This document shows positions 35,637-45,149 of a stretch of 64,000 nucleotides of DNA, piece after piece. The notes beneath the pieces are model-generated. The model searched no databases, was not told the DNA's origin, and saw only the letters and a list, made by a program, of their open reading frames with translations. Both the position numbers and the translations under genes were made by a program. Source of the stretch: Flagellimonas sp. MMG031 (GTDB lineage: Bacteria > Bacteroidota > Bacteroidia > Flavobacteriales > Flavobacteriaceae); contig NZ_CP157804.1 of assembly GCF_040112705.1 (NCBI RefSeq), forward strand, positions 2,722,001-2,786,000. The letters run 5' to 3'. Numbering within the stretch: position 1 is the first letter of the stretch; each line of letters starts with the position of its first letter.

Positions 35637-37079
35637 TCAATTTCCTTTGACACGGAAAATCCAGGTTTTTTCCGCATACTTACCAAAAAACTTGCTGTCT
35701 CGGGCCTTTCTGGCCTCATCCATGGTATTGTAGCGCTCCAAATACACATAATTGTACTTGTTTACGCTTCGATAGAAGGATTTGGGATCCAAACCTTTTT
35801 CCCGGAGCGTTTTCATGAAGTTTTCAAAATATCGTTGGGTACCATAAACGTTGGCAATCAAATAGAAACCGGGCTCCAAACCTTCTTCATTTTCTACTTC
35901 TTCGTAGCGTTCGTTTGGTCGAACCTCTACCTGCTGCCGTTGTAATTGTTCCAGACTGTCCTTTTTGCGCTGCTGTTCCATAAGTTCCCATTGGCGTTGT
36001 ACTTCCGCTAGGGAGTCCTTTACACGCTCCAATTGTCTTCTTGCCTCAAGTTCGCGACGCTCCTGCTCCAGTCGTTGTTGCTCTATTTCCTCCTCCAGTG
36101 GGTTTGGCTCCTCTTCCACGGTTTCTGCGGGTAAGGCTTCTTGCGGCTCTTCCGGCTGAATTTCCTTTGTTTTTGTTTTTCCAAAGTGATAGGAAGCAAC
36201 GATTTCAAACGTGGCGTCTTCTTCGCTCAACGCGTTATCCGTTGCAAACTCCATCAATCCACCCAAAGAAAAGGATTTTGCCAAGGTAATCCCCAGACCA
36301 CCTGACGCACCATAAAAACTGTTGTAGCCGCCCTGTACCCAAAATTTAGAGGTGGAGAACAACCCATTCAACCCAAACTGGGTGTCGCCATTAGGCACGG
36401 ATTTGACATATACTACGGGGCGGACAAAACTATCTCCCAAACCCTCCGAAATCATCAACGGAAAATCATGCGACACCGTTCCGGTAACACTCTGAAAGCT
36501 ATCCATATTTTGCCCGTTGGAACCGGAAACATTAAAGCCCACTGCATTTTCCAAGGCCAGACCAACACTGAATCGATTGACCATCAACCGCAATCCAGGG
36601 GTAAATTGTACCTTAAACCCTTCAAAATCCTCCAATGCAACAGGGTCCAACCCGTCACCTTCCACAAATTGTTCATCAGCAACTGTTTGCTGGAAGGCAA
36701 AGACATTGAGTCCGGCCATCAGCTGAATTTCATCATCCAATTGAAAGGTTTGGGCAAAAGTCAAATTACCCCCAGTGTACAAAAAAACACCTGTATTGTG
36801 CTGTAAAAAGCCTACCGATGCTACTGAAGCTGGATTCAATTGGTGGGTGTAATTGGCGAAAATGGTGGAAGGGTCGCCATCAATGCTCTGCCATTGCCAT
36901 CGGGTCCATACCGAAAGGGAATTCGGATTGTTCCAGTCCAAGGCGTAGGTAGGATTCAGCAAACTGGCGTTGAACTGCGTGAGCGAATGTTGCCTAAAAT
37001 CGGACGGCAATGTAGGCTCTTGCCCCCAAGTCAAGGAGGTACTTATGATAACGAATAAACAAACCAAAAACTTGGGCAT
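35637..37079 (-). CDS. PorP/SprF-like outer-membrane barrel fused to a coiled coil and a C-terminal SPOR-like domain
   Basis: The 480-residue protein has a signal peptide (MPKFLVCLFVIISTSLTWGQ) and a PorP/SprF barrel (about 20-300; QHSLTQFNASLLNPTYALDW and AGLNVFAF are typical). A Glu/Pro-rich linker and a charged coiled coil (about 330-395, IEQQRLEQERRELEARRQLE) follow, then a compact domain (about 410-480, GFYLIANVYGTQRYFENFMK and VYLERYNTMDEARKAR) like the SPOR fold used to hold peptidoglycan. PorP/SprF proteins serve type IX secretion and gliding. The added periplasmic parts suggest that it bridges outer membrane and cell wall. It is monocistronic here. Confidence 0.85.
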   Translation of the reverse strand: MPKFLVCLFVIISTSLTWGQEPTLPSDFRQHSLTQFNASLLNPTYALDWNNPNSLSVWTRWQWQSIDGDPSTIFANYTHQLNPASVASVGFLQHNTGVFLYTGGNLTFAQTFQLDDEIQLMAGLNVFAFQQTVADEQFVEGDGLDPVALEDFEGFKVQFTPGLRLMVNRFSVGLALENAVGFNVSGSNGQNMDSFQSVTGTVSHDFPLMISEGLGDSFVRPVVYVKSVPNGDTQFGLNGLFSTSKFWVQGGYNSFYGASGGLGITLAKSFSLGGLMEFATDNALSEEDATFEIVASYHFGKTKTKEIQPEEPQEALPAETVEEEPNPLEEEIEQQRLEQERRELEARRQLERVKDSLAEVQRQWELMEQQRKKDSLEQLQRQQVEVRPNERYEEVENEEGLEPGFYLIANVYGTQRYFENFMKTLREKGLDPKSFYRSVNKYNYVYLERYNTMDEARKARDSKFFGKYAEKTWIFRVKGN

Positions 37080-37152
37080 ACCAGAAAATGAAAATTAAAC
37101 GTTACTTTTAAAACAAATTAACCAAAAACATACGGGAACTTTGAATAGAACT

Positions 37153-37677
37153 ATGCGAACCATCAAACCCCTAATTGCCCTTGCAATTATACTCGTTGGA
37201 AGTATCGGCTGCAAAAAAGATACGAAAATTGCCGAAGATCCTGTTATTTCCACCTTCTATTTTATAAGGCATGCCGAAAAAGACAGAACGGACCCTGAAA
37301 ACCCGGACCCAGAGCTCAATCAGGATGGTTTGGACAGGGCCATACGCTGGGCCGAAGTCTTCGACCCCATCCCTCTGGACATGGTCTACTCCACCAATTA
37401 CGAGCGGACTTCCATGACGGCTGCACCTACCTCTATCAAAAAAGATATCGATATCAAGTATTACGACCCTCGCGATATGGATATCGAGGCGTTCAAAATG
37501 GAAAATGAAGGGAAAAATGTCCTTGTGGTCGGCCACAGCAACACTACGCCAATGTTGGTGAACAAAATAATCGGCATGGAAAAATATGATGCCATGGATG
37601 ATTCTGACAACAGTAGTTTGTTTATCGTCCGAATTATTGATGGCGTACCAACGGACATCCGATTAAAAATGGATTAG
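37153..37677 (+). CDS. Histidine-phosphatase-family lipoprotein (SixA/phosphoglycerate mutase-like)
   Basis: The lipobox in MRTIKPLIALAIILVGSIGC fixes the start at 37153. The 174-residue precursor has the catalytic RHAEK motif in TFYFIRHAEKDRTD and the second His in VLVVGHSNTTP. Such enzymes remove phosphate from small molecules or proteins; an anchored periplasmic version would act on exported substrates. Its stop and that of the convergent gene lie symmetrically in the palindrome TAGGCCTA (37675-37682). Confidence 0.9.
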   Translation: MRTIKPLIALAIILVGSIGCKKDTKIAEDPVISTFYFIRHAEKDRTDPENPDPELNQDGLDRAIRWAEVFDPIPLDMVYSTNYERTSMTAAPTSIKKDIDIKYYDPRDMDIEAFKMENEGKNVLVVGHSNTTPMLVNKIIGMEKYDAMDDSDNSSLFIVRIIDGVPTDIRLKMD

Positions 37678-37679
37678 GC

Positions 37680-38417
37680 CTATTCCACCAAAATATTTTC
37701 CAGTTCGATCTTGCTCAGGAGTTCAAGCTCCCCTTTATCGTACAATTGACCGATTTCTAGAATGCCTGTTCCCTCTTTTAGAGGTTTATAGTTCTCGTAG
37801 TCCACAAAACGGATACCATTCACATAGCGTTCGTTATAGGCTTTCCTAAACCGCTGACCGCCTCCATTTACATGAAAGTCGTAGGCCAAATACTCTGGCT
37901 TAAATGTTTCTTTATCAAACCAATATAAATAGGTGTCCTCAAAATCGTCACCTCCCCCTTGCTGGTCAAAAGTCACCTTTACTTTGTAATAAGGTTTGTT
38001 GCTGATCGTCTCCTCGCCTAAAAAAGTTTTGTTGACGGCAGCATCGTTTAAACCATAGGGCAATCGCACAAAATAATGCACTGAGTTGATGGAATTGGCA
38101 TATTTCACCGCCATGGTATCGTGCACCTGCACCAAAGAATCGTTTACGTAGCGTTCAAAATCATCACCCCTTTTGATATCGATAATCGTAGTGGTGTCCA
38201 AATCGGAAATCCGCTTAAAAACCCTTTGTCCATCCACATTTTCGGAAACATAACTTTTATCCCTAAAATCAAAAGTCACTGTATGGTCGTTAAACAATGC
38301 CCCTCCACTATCGGCAATGGATTTGTCCACAATTTCTTGGGCAGTCGGTTGTTCTTTAGCTTCTTGTTTGCATCCAATGGCACAAACAATTACAAGGGGA
38401 ATTAAAAATCGTTTCAT
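37680..38417 (-). CDS. DUF6503-like lipoprotein
   Basis: The 245-residue product begins MKRFLIPLVIVCAIGC, a lipobox that fixes the start at 38417. The rest is beta-rich and has features (SVHYFVRLPYGLNDAAVNK, DTYLYWFDKETFKPEYLAY) of a Bacteroidota family related in shape to LolA-like lipoprotein carriers. I recall the family as DUF6503, not verified. Function unknown; location is the envelope. It is divergent from smpB. Confidence 0.75.
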   Translation of the reverse strand: MKRFLIPLVIVCAIGCKQEAKEQPTAQEIVDKSIADSGGALFNDHTVTFDFRDKSYVSENVDGQRVFKRISDLDTTTIIDIKRGDDFERYVNDSLVQVHDTMAVKYANSINSVHYFVRLPYGLNDAAVNKTFLGEETISNKPYYKVKVTFDQQGGGDDFEDTYLYWFDKETFKPEYLAYDFHVNGGGQRFRKAYNERYVNGIRFVDYENYKPLKEGTGILEIGQLYDKGELELLSKIELENILVE

Positions 38418-38483
38418 AAGGTTGTTTATGTACTTATTCGTAAAATCTGGCATAACATTACAATTTTCTTGGCAAAGAGTTTA

Positions 38484-38491
38484 TATTTTTG
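38484..38491 (+). promoter_or_regulatory. -7 box of smpB (leaderless or near-leaderless)
   Basis: TATTTTTG matches TAnnTTTG and ends 6 nt before the ATG at 38498, leaving almost no leader. Confidence 0.55.
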
Positions 38492-38497
38492 TGCCCG

Positions 38498-38959
38498 ATG
38501 CAGCAAAATATCAACATAAAAAATAGAAGAGCCCGATTTGATTATGAAATTTTGGATACCTACACGGCGGGAATCGTCCTCGGAGGTACCGAAATAAAAT
38601 CACTCCGGTTGGGCAAGGCTTCCATTTCGCAAAGCTTTTGTGAGTTTAATGACAAGGGTGAACTATTTGTCGTCAACATGCAGATTGATGAATACACTCA
38701 TGCCAGTCATTTTAACCACGCCCCAAAGGCTGTACGCAAATTGTTGCTCAACAAAAGGGAACTCAAGAAACTGCAAAAAGAGGTAGCTACCACTGGACTC
38801 ACCATTGTGCCGCTCAAAGTTTTCATCAACGATAGGGGTCTGGCCAAAATGAACATTGGTCTGGCCAAGGGTAAAAAATTGTACGATAAGCGGGAAACCA
38901 TCAAGGACCGGGACAACAAACGGAACCTATCCCGAATCAAAAAGAGTTTCAACAATTAG
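38498..38959 (+). CDS. smpB: SsrA-binding protein
   Basis: The 153-residue protein has the SmpB core: [51 protein letters not shown] and the basic tail [19 protein letters not shown]. It brings tmRNA to stalled ribosomes. The ATG at 38498 is chosen because the -7 box lies directly before it, which excludes the earlier start at 38489. Its stop overlaps that of convergent pcm by four bases (TTAG). The tmRNA gene is not in the window. Confidence 0.97.
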   Translation: MQQNINIKNRRARFDYEILDTYTAGIVLGGTEIKSLRLGKASISQSFCEFNDKGELFVVNMQIDEYTHASHFNHAPKAVRKLLLNKRELKKLQKEVATTGLTIVPLKVFINDRGLAKMNIGLAKGKKLYDKRETIKDRDNKRNLSRIKKSFNN

Positions 38960-39597
38960 TTTTTATCTTCCAACAAGGGAACGAACCGGAACGAACCGTA
39001 CTCCTTTTTCTCGAATTCCTTTTCAGACTTACGCACGAACAATGTCATGATTTGTTCATCCACCCCAACGGGAATCACCAGCCTGCCCCCTACTTTCAAT
39101 TGCGACAAAAGGGGTTTAGGAACTTCTGGGGCACCCGCAGTAACAATAATTCCATCGTAAGGCGCTTCTTCGGGCAGTCCTTTGTAGCCATCCCCAAAAA
39201 TCATCTTTTTGGGTCGATAATGCATTTTATTGAAGAACAATTTAGTGGTCTTGAAGAGCTCCAATTGGCGTTCGATGGTATAGACCTTGGCCCGTAAATG
39301 CAGCAAAACTGCGGTTTGATAACCACTTCCTGTGCCTATTTCCAAAATCTTATCGTTCGGTTTCACCTCCAACAATTCGGTTTGGAATGCCACCGTGTAG
39401 GGCTGTGAAATGGTTTGGTCCGCACCAATGGGAAAGGCTTTGTCCTGATACGCGTGGTCCTCGAAACCACTGTCCAAAAACAAATGTCTGGGAACCGTTT
39501 TTATCGCTTCCAGCACCTTTTTGTCCGTTATCCCCTTGGCTGCGACAACATCGGCCAAGTTTTTGCGCATTCCCCTATGTTTGAGCGTATCCTTCAT
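38956..39597 (-). CDS. pcm: Protein-L-isoaspartate O-methyltransferase
   Basis: The 213-residue protein shows the PCMT set: [37 protein letters not shown] (SAM binding) and [21 protein letters not shown]. It repairs isoaspartyl sites in aged proteins using S-adenosylmethionine. Length is normal. It overlaps smpB tail to tail by four bases. Confidence 0.95.
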   Translation of the reverse strand: MKDTLKHRGMRKNLADVVAAKGITDKKVLEAIKTVPRHLFLDSGFEDHAYQDKAFPIGADQTISQPYTVAFQTELLEVKPNDKILEIGTGSGYQTAVLLHLRAKVYTIERQLELFKTTKLFFNKMHYRPKKMIFGDGYKGLPEEAPYDGIIVTAGAPEVPKPLLSQLKVGGRLVIPVGVDEQIMTLFVRKSEKEFEKKEYGSFRFVPLLEDKN

Positions 39598-39689
39598 GGT
39601 ATCTGGTCTGGTGGGGCGAAGTTAAAAAGTTCCCCAAAAATATCCCCTTAGTTCCATTCAAAAATTTATGGAAACTGGCATCATATCCG

Positions 39690-39697
39690 TATTTTTG
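39690..39697 (+). promoter_or_regulatory. -7 box of the Gfo/Idh-hbd-DUF1015 operon
   Basis: TATTTTTG ends 15 nt before the ATG at 39713 and lies inside the longer frame that begins at 39668, which supports the later start. Confidence 0.5.
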
Positions 39698-39712
39698 ACG
39701 AAAACAGGTCAT

Positions 39713-40678
39713 ATGCTAAAAGTTGGTGTCCTCGGTGCGGGACATTTAGGAAAGATACACCTCAGGCTCTTAAACCAATCGGATAAATATGAACTTGTTG
39801 GGTTTTATGATCCCGATGAGATCAATGCCAAAAAAGTTGTTGCCGAATTTGGGTATACCCATTACGACAATATCAACAATTTGATAGATGTCGTGGACGT
39901 AGTGGACATAGTTACCCCTACGCTGTCCCATTTTGATTGTGCCAAAAAGGCCATTGAAAAAGGAAGGCACATCTTTATTGAAAAACCGATCACCAATACT
40001 TTGGAAGAAGCAGAACAACTGCTCGAACTCTCCAAAAAACATGGTGTTAAAGGCCAAGTTGGCCATGTGGAACGCTTTAATCCTGCATTTTTGGCCGTAA
40101 AGGACAAAATCGAGAACCCTATGTTCATCGAAACGCATCGTTTGGCGGAATTTAATCCGCGGGGGACCGATGTGCCCGTTGTGCTGGATTTGATGATCCA
40201 CGATATTGATGCAATTTTGAGCGTGGTGCCTTCCGAAGTGGAAAAAATCAATGCCAGTGGTGTTTCTGTCATTAGTCAATCACCCGATATTGCCAATGCA
40301 CGTATCCAATTCAAAAACGGTTGCGTGGCCAACCTTACCTCGAGCCGTATTTCCCTTAAAAATATGCGGAAGTCGCGTTTCTTTCAGCGCGATGCCTATA
40401 TTTCGGTAGACTTCTTGGAGAAAAAAGTAGAAGTGGTCAAAATGAAGGACGCTCCCGAAAATCCTGGCGATTTTGATATGATCTTACAAAACGCCGAAGG
40501 CGAGAAAAAGCAGATCTATTTTGAAAACCCCGAAATAGACGTGAACAATGCCATTTTGGACGAATTGGAAACCTTTGCCGATGCCATCAACAACGACACT
40601 GAACCCGTTGTAAGTTTGGAACAAGGCACCAATGCCCTGCGTGTGGCCCTTCAAATCATTGCATCATTTGATAATTAA
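39713..40678 (+). CDS. Gfo/Idh/MocA-family oxidoreductase
   Basis: The 321-residue protein has an N-terminal Rossmann fold (VGVLGAGHLGKIHLRLL), the family motif HIFIEKPIT and a C-terminal alpha/beta domain with HVERFNPAF and LDLMIHDIDAIL. It oxidises or reduces a sugar or related compound with NAD(P); the substrate is unknown. It is the first gene of a likely three-gene operon with hbd and a DUF1015 gene. Confidence 0.92.
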   Translation: MLKVGVLGAGHLGKIHLRLLNQSDKYELVGFYDPDEINAKKVVAEFGYTHYDNINNLIDVVDVVDIVTPTLSHFDCAKKAIEKGRHIFIEKPITNTLEEAEQLLELSKKHGVKGQVGHVERFNPAFLAVKDKIENPMFIETHRLAEFNPRGTDVPVVLDLMIHDIDAILSVVPSEVEKINASGVSVISQSPDIANARIQFKNGCVANLTSSRISLKNMRKSRFFQRDAYISVDFLEKKVEVVKMKDAPENPGDFDMILQNAEGEKKQIYFENPEIDVNNAILDELETFADAINNDTEPVVSLEQGTNALRVALQIIASFDN

Positions 40679-40729
40679 TCGTCGTTCCTCCGAAATATTC
40701 GGATGGATCACCATTTTAAATACAAGCTT

Positions 40730-41617
40730 ATGAAACAAATAGCGGTTATTGGAGCAGGAACCATGGGAAATGGAATCGCCCATGTTTTTGCGCAGAACGG
40801 ATACAAAGTCAATTTAGTGGATATCTCCCAAGCTTCCTTGGACAAAGGGCTGGCTACCATTACCAAAAATTTGGACCGGATGATGGCCAAAGAGGTCATT
40901 GATGCCTCCAAAAAAGAAGCCACCCTTGCCAATATCACCACTTATACCAACCTAAAAGAAGGCGTTTCCAAAACGGATTTGGTGGTTGAAGCGGCAACGG
41001 AGAAATTGGATATTAAACTTCAGATTTTCAAAGATTTGGACGAAGTATGCGAGCCATCGGCTATTTTGGCCACCAATACATCCTCCATTTCCATCACCCA
41101 AATCGGTGCGGCCACAAATCGCCCCGAAAAAGTGATCGGCATGCATTTTATGAATCCGGTTCCCATCATGAAGTTGGTGGAAATTATCCGTGGGTACAGC
41201 ACTTCGGATGAGGTTACAGAAACCATTATGGAGCTTTCCAAAAAACTGGGAAAAACCCCTACCGAGGTAAACGACTATCCAGGATTTGTGGCCAATCGTA
41301 TTTTGATGCCGATGATCAATGAATCCATCGAAACCTTGTATAATGGCGTAGCCGGTGTTGAGGAAATCGATACTGTGATGAAATTGGGCATGGCACACCC
41401 TATGGGTCCTTTGCAATTGGCGGACTTTATCGGATTGGACGTATGCCTTTCCATTTTGAACGTGATGTACGATGGGTTCAAAAATCCCAAATACGCCCCT
41501 TGTCCCCTACTGGTGAACATGGTAATGGCCGGTAAATTAGGAGTGAAATCGGGCGAAGGGTTTTACGATTATTCCGAGTCCAGAAAGGCTGAAACCGTCT
41601 CCGCGCAATTCAAATAA
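40730..41617 (+). CDS. 3-hydroxybutyryl-CoA dehydrogenase
   Basis: The 295-residue protein opens with the NAD fold MKQIAVIGAGTMGNGIAHVF and has IGMHFMNPVPIMKLVEII and DYPGFVANRILMPMINE, as in hbd/paaH-type enzymes. It oxidises (S)-3-hydroxyacyl-CoA in fatty-acid or aromatic degradation, or the reverse. The ATG at 40730 matches the family start; the one at 40703 adds nine unlikely residues. The next gene starts 6 nt after the stop. Confidence 0.95.
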   Translation: MKQIAVIGAGTMGNGIAHVFAQNGYKVNLVDISQASLDKGLATITKNLDRMMAKEVIDASKKEATLANITTYTNLKEGVSKTDLVVEAATEKLDIKLQIFKDLDEVCEPSAILATNTSSISITQIGAATNRPEKVIGMHFMNPVPIMKLVEIIRGYSTSDEVTETIMELSKKLGKTPTEVNDYPGFVANRILMPMINESIETLYNGVAGVEEIDTVMKLGMAHPMGPLQLADFIGLDVCLSILNVMYDGFKNPKYAPCPLLVNMVMAGKLGVKSGEGFYDYSESRKAETVSAQFK

Positions 41618-41623
41618 GAACGT

Positions 41624-42859
41624 ATGGCCATTGTAAAACCTTTTAAGGCCATACGCCCTACAAAGGACAAAGCTTTTTTTGTGGCATCGCGCTCCTACGA
41701 GGAATATTCCAAGGAGGAACTAAAAGCGATATTGCAGTACAACCCGTTCTCGTTTTTGCACATCATCAACCCAGGGTTCAAGTTTGAAAAGAACATCAGG
41801 GGCAAAGAACGGTTTGGCTTGGTACACAATCGGTATTTGGAGTTTTTGGAGGAAGACATCTTCCAAAAAGATGATGAGCCCAGCTTTTACCTCTACCAAA
41901 TCACCAAGAACGATTTTAAAAGTCTTGGTTTCTTTTGTGCCTGTAGCGTAGAGGATTATCGTAACAATGTGATTAAAAAGCACGAGGACACCCTACAGGA
42001 CCGGGAGGAGCTCTTTGCCGATTATTTGCATACCGTAGGCTTTAACGCGGAACCTGTTTTGATGACCTACGAGGACAATGAAACCGTAGATGAGATCTTT
42101 CAACGGAAAATAGAACGAAAGCCAGAGTACGATTTCACCACCACGGACAGGGTGAACCATAAACTATGGAAAATTTCGTATCCCGAAGGGATTGAAAAAC
42201 TGGAAAAGGCTTTTGGAGACCTCGATGCACTTTATATTGCCGATGGGCACCATAGAAGCGCATCATCCAGTCTGTTGGCAGACCTTAAGAAATCGGAAAA
42301 CCCCAATCATACCGGAGAGGAAGCCTATAATTATTTCATGGCCTACCTGATTCCCGAATCACAGATGCGGATTTCGGAATTCAATCGTATGGTAAAGGAT
42401 TTGAACGGATACTCCAAAAAGGAGTTCTTGATTCAGTTGGACGAGCATTTCCGAATAGAAAAACGGGAGAATGGGTTGTGCAAACCATCTAAAAAACATG
42501 AATTCAGCATGTATTTGGAGGGAGAGTTTTACACCCTTCATTTTAGGCAAACAAACCATGAGTTTACCGATGCACTGAGCCGTTTGGACACCCAAATCCT
42601 CTACAAAACCATTTTGGAACCTATTTTGGGCATTACTGATCTAAGGAACGACAAGCGGATTTGCTACGGTTACGGTAAAAACAACCTTATCCAAATGAAG
42701 GATTCGGTGGATTCGGGCAGCTATGCCGTTGGATTTAGCTTGGTTCCCACGACAGTGCAGGAAATCAAGGCCATTGCCGATGCTGGTTTGGTAATGCCAC
42801 CAAAAAGCACGTATATTGAGCCTAAGCTCCGTAGCGGCCTGGCCATTTACGAATTGTAA
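41624..42859 (+). CDS. DUF1015 family protein (COG4198)
   Basis: The 411-residue protein matches DUF1015 by its start (IVKPFKAIRPTKDKAFFVAS), the central motif ALYIADGHHRSASSSLL and a C-terminal segment with ADAGLVMPPKSTYIEPKL. Relatives share the fold of the archaeal ADP-dependent serine kinase SerK, so a free-serine or small-molecule kinase is possible; this is from family memory. It sits 6 nt behind hbd. A repeat element follows 45 bp after the stop. Confidence 0.85.
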   Translation: MAIVKPFKAIRPTKDKAFFVASRSYEEYSKEELKAILQYNPFSFLHIINPGFKFEKNIRGKERFGLVHNRYLEFLEEDIFQKDDEPSFYLYQITKNDFKSLGFFCACSVEDYRNNVIKKHEDTLQDREELFADYLHTVGFNAEPVLMTYEDNETVDEIFQRKIERKPEYDFTTTDRVNHKLWKISYPEGIEKLEKAFGDLDALYIADGHHRSASSSLLADLKKSENPNHTGEEAYNYFMAYLIPESQMRISEFNRMVKDLNGYSKKEFLIQLDEHFRIEKRENGLCKPSKKHEFSMYLEGEFYTLHFRQTNHEFTDALSRLDTQILYKTILEPILGITDLRNDKRICYGYGKNNLIQMKDSVDSGSYAVGFSLVPTTVQEIKAIADAGLVMPPKSTYIEPKLRSGLAIYEL

Positions 42860-42904
42860 ATTTTAATCAATTGTTCATTTTGATGATATTTATGATTGAA
42901 AACC

Positions 42905-43039
42905 GTCAGTTCGAGTTTTTTCTGAAGGAAAAAGTACCTGCCTGCCGGCAGGCAGGTCGAGAACAAGGTTTGTAACTGAGAAAATTCTTTTCTCGATACA
43001 TTTTTTTGAACTTTGGTTCAAAAAACCACTCGAAATGAC
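42905..43039. repeat. Hairpin repeat element B (135 bp) with an inserted 20-bp palindrome
   Basis: This copy follows element A (6897-7011) almost base for base but is 20 bp longer. The extra bases are the perfect palindrome CCTGCCTGCCGGCAGGCAGG at 42937-42956, placed exactly between GTA and TCGAG of the A sequence. Confidence 0.85.
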
Positions 43040-43143
43040 GAATTTTTATTGTCTCCGCCATTGGCTCATCAGCGGAACAAAATAGCAGGAATCCATAAAT
43101 TTAAAAGATTCCGTACCACGTGCGGAATGACATTAACTAAACT

Positions 43144-43803
43144 ATGTCAGTAAAAGATAACCTTACAAAAATAACATCCGAACTCCCGGAAGGTGTGACC
43201 TTGGTCGCCGTTTCCAAAACCAAGCCCAACGAGGATATCTTGGAAGCGTACGAAGCGGGACAACGCATATTCGGTGAAAATAAAGTGCAGGAGATGGTCC
43301 AAAAATGGGAAGACTTGCCCAAGGACATCGAATGGCACATGATCGGTCACGTACAGCGCAACAAAGTCAAATATATGGCCGAGTTCGTTTCCTTGATTCA
43401 TGGTGTGGACAGTCCCCGTCTGTTGAAGGAAATCAACAAACAAGCCAAAAAACACGATCGAGTCATCCCCTGCTTGTTGCAAATTCACATCGCCGAAGAG
43501 GATACCAAATTTGGCCTGGATGAAAAAGAGTTAAATGAGCTTGTGGATTCTGACGAGTTCAAAACCATGGAGCACATCAAAATCGTAGGTTTGATGGGTA
43601 TGGCGACCTTTACTGAGGACATGAACCAAGTACGCAGGGAGTTTGCCCAACTCAAATCCCTGTACGATCATCTTAAGGCCAAATTGACAGACATCAACAT
43701 CCTTTCCATGGGCATGAGTGGGGATTACACGGTCGCCATTGAGGAAGGAAGTACCATGGTGCGGATAGGAAGCAGTATATTTGGGGCTAGAAACTACACA
43801 TAA
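43144..43803 (+). CDS. YggS-family PLP homeostasis protein
   Basis: The 219-residue protein shows the YggS/PLPBP set: LVAVSKTKPNEDILEAYEAG with the PLP-binding Lys, RIFGENKVQE, WHMIGHVQRNKVK and LSMGMSGDYTVAIEEGSTMVRIG. It binds PLP and buffers its supply rather than catalysing a reaction. It is the first gene of a run of six genes with short gaps or overlaps up to 48743. Confidence 0.95.
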   Translation: MSVKDNLTKITSELPEGVTLVAVSKTKPNEDILEAYEAGQRIFGENKVQEMVQKWEDLPKDIEWHMIGHVQRNKVKYMAEFVSLIHGVDSPRLLKEINKQAKKHDRVIPCLLQIHIAEEDTKFGLDEKELNELVDSDEFKTMEHIKIVGLMGMATFTEDMNQVRREFAQLKSLYDHLKAKLTDINILSMGMSGDYTVAIEEGSTMVRIGSSIFGARNYT

Positions 43804-43817
43804 GCAGCATTTTTTTC

Positions 43818-45146
43818 ATGTACGCCATACTCGACATTGAAAGCACGGGAGGGAAATACAATGAGGAAGGTATCACCGAGATAGCCATCCACAGGTTCGA
43901 TGGGCATGAGGTGGTGGACAAATTCATCTGTTTGATCAATCCGGAACGGGAAATACAGCCCTTTGTGGCCAAATTGACTGGTATCAACAATAAAATGTTG
44001 CGTTCCGCTCCCAAATTCCACGAAGTGGCCAAGCGCATTGTGGAGATTACCGAAGGAACCGTTTTGGTCGCCCACAACGCACAGTTCGATTATCGCATAC
44101 TCCGCACCGAGTTTAGGCGATTGGGGTACGATTTTCAGCGCAAAACCCTCTGTACGGTAGACCTTTCCAAGCAGCTTATACCCGAAGCGGAATCCCATAG
44201 CTTGGGCAAATTGGCGCGTTCCCTAGGGATACCGATGAGCGATAGGCACCGCGCCAACGGTGATGCTTTGGCGACCTTGAAACTCTTTAAGCTATTGCTC
44301 GACAAGGATTCCGATAAAAAAATCATTACCGAGGTCATCCGCGAAGAGACCCACGGGGAACTTTCACCCAACCAATTGGACATGGTGTTCAAGCTGCCCT
44401 CTGAAACCGGAGTTTATTATATGCACGATAAGGACGGTGAAATCATCTTTTTGGGGAAAACCAAGGATATCAAGAAGCGGGTAAACCAACATTTTACGAA
44501 CGTGGGCAAAATTGCCCGAAAGCTTCAAAAGGAAACCAAAAAAGTGACCTACGAAACCACAGGCAGCGAATTGATTGCCATTTTAAAGGCCTATTTGGAA
44601 CAAAAAAAGAACAGACCTCGCTACAATCATGTTTCCAAGAAAAAGCTGTTTACCCACACCATAGATTTTAGTCTTAATGGAACGGAACATATTGTGCTGG
44701 ACGTGGAAAAAGATAGGACCTTGGAACATGAAAAAATGGCTTTCAACGGTACGGAGGCCGCGAAAAGCTTTTTGAACAAAATTAACGAGGAATTTGAACT
44801 ATGCCCATCATCTTTGGGGCAGGAAGTTTGTATGTCCGAACAAAACAAGGGCATTGCCGAGAATTGTAATGAAAAAGTCCGTGCCGCCTTTGAGAAATAT
44901 AGCATCCAAAATAAGGACATCGCATTGACCGACCGTGGTAGGCAAACCGGGGAACGCAGTTTTATTCTCATCAAAAATGGTCGACTTCAGGGATTTGGAT
45001 TTGTGGACCTCAATCATCAAATCAATAATATTCATATCTTAGAATCGATAATGACCCCAATGAAGAGTGATGAGAATACCACTTTTATCGTTGAGGCCTA
45101 TTTGAGAAAGAACAACCGATTAAAGACCATTCCCCTAACCCGCTGA
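43818..45146 (+). CDS. DnaQ-like exonuclease fused to a UvrC/Cho-type GIY-YIG nuclease
   Basis: The 442-residue protein has an N-terminal DEDDh exonuclease (about 1-165: AILDIEST, VAHNAQFDYRIL, RANGDALAT) and a GIY-YIG domain (about 190-275: ETGVYYMHDKDGEIIFLGKT, DIKKRVNQHF, ETTGSELIAILKAYLE) like the N-terminal half of UvrC and the Cho nuclease. The third block reads FLG instead of YIG. The remaining 165 residues have conserved Cys (FELCPSSLGQEVCMS). The protein should nick or trim damaged or branched DNA. It starts 14 nt after the yggS-type gene. Confidence 0.92.
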   Translation: MYAILDIESTGGKYNEEGITEIAIHRFDGHEVVDKFICLINPEREIQPFVAKLTGINNKMLRSAPKFHEVAKRIVEITEGTVLVAHNAQFDYRILRTEFRRLGYDFQRKTLCTVDLSKQLIPEAESHSLGKLARSLGIPMSDRHRANGDALATLKLFKLLLDKDSDKKIITEVIREETHGELSPNQLDMVFKLPSETGVYYMHDKDGEIIFLGKTKDIKKRVNQHFTNVGKIARKLQKETKKVTYETTGSELIAILKAYLEQKKNRPRYNHVSKKKLFTHTIDFSLNGTEHIVLDVEKDRTLEHEKMAFNGTEAAKSFLNKINEEFELCPSSLGQEVCMSEQNKGIAENCNEKVRAAFEKYSIQNKDIALTDRGRQTGERSFILIKNGRLQGFGFVDLNHQINNIHILESIMTPMKSDENTTFIVEAYLRKNNRLKTIPLTR

Positions 45147-45149
45147 TCA

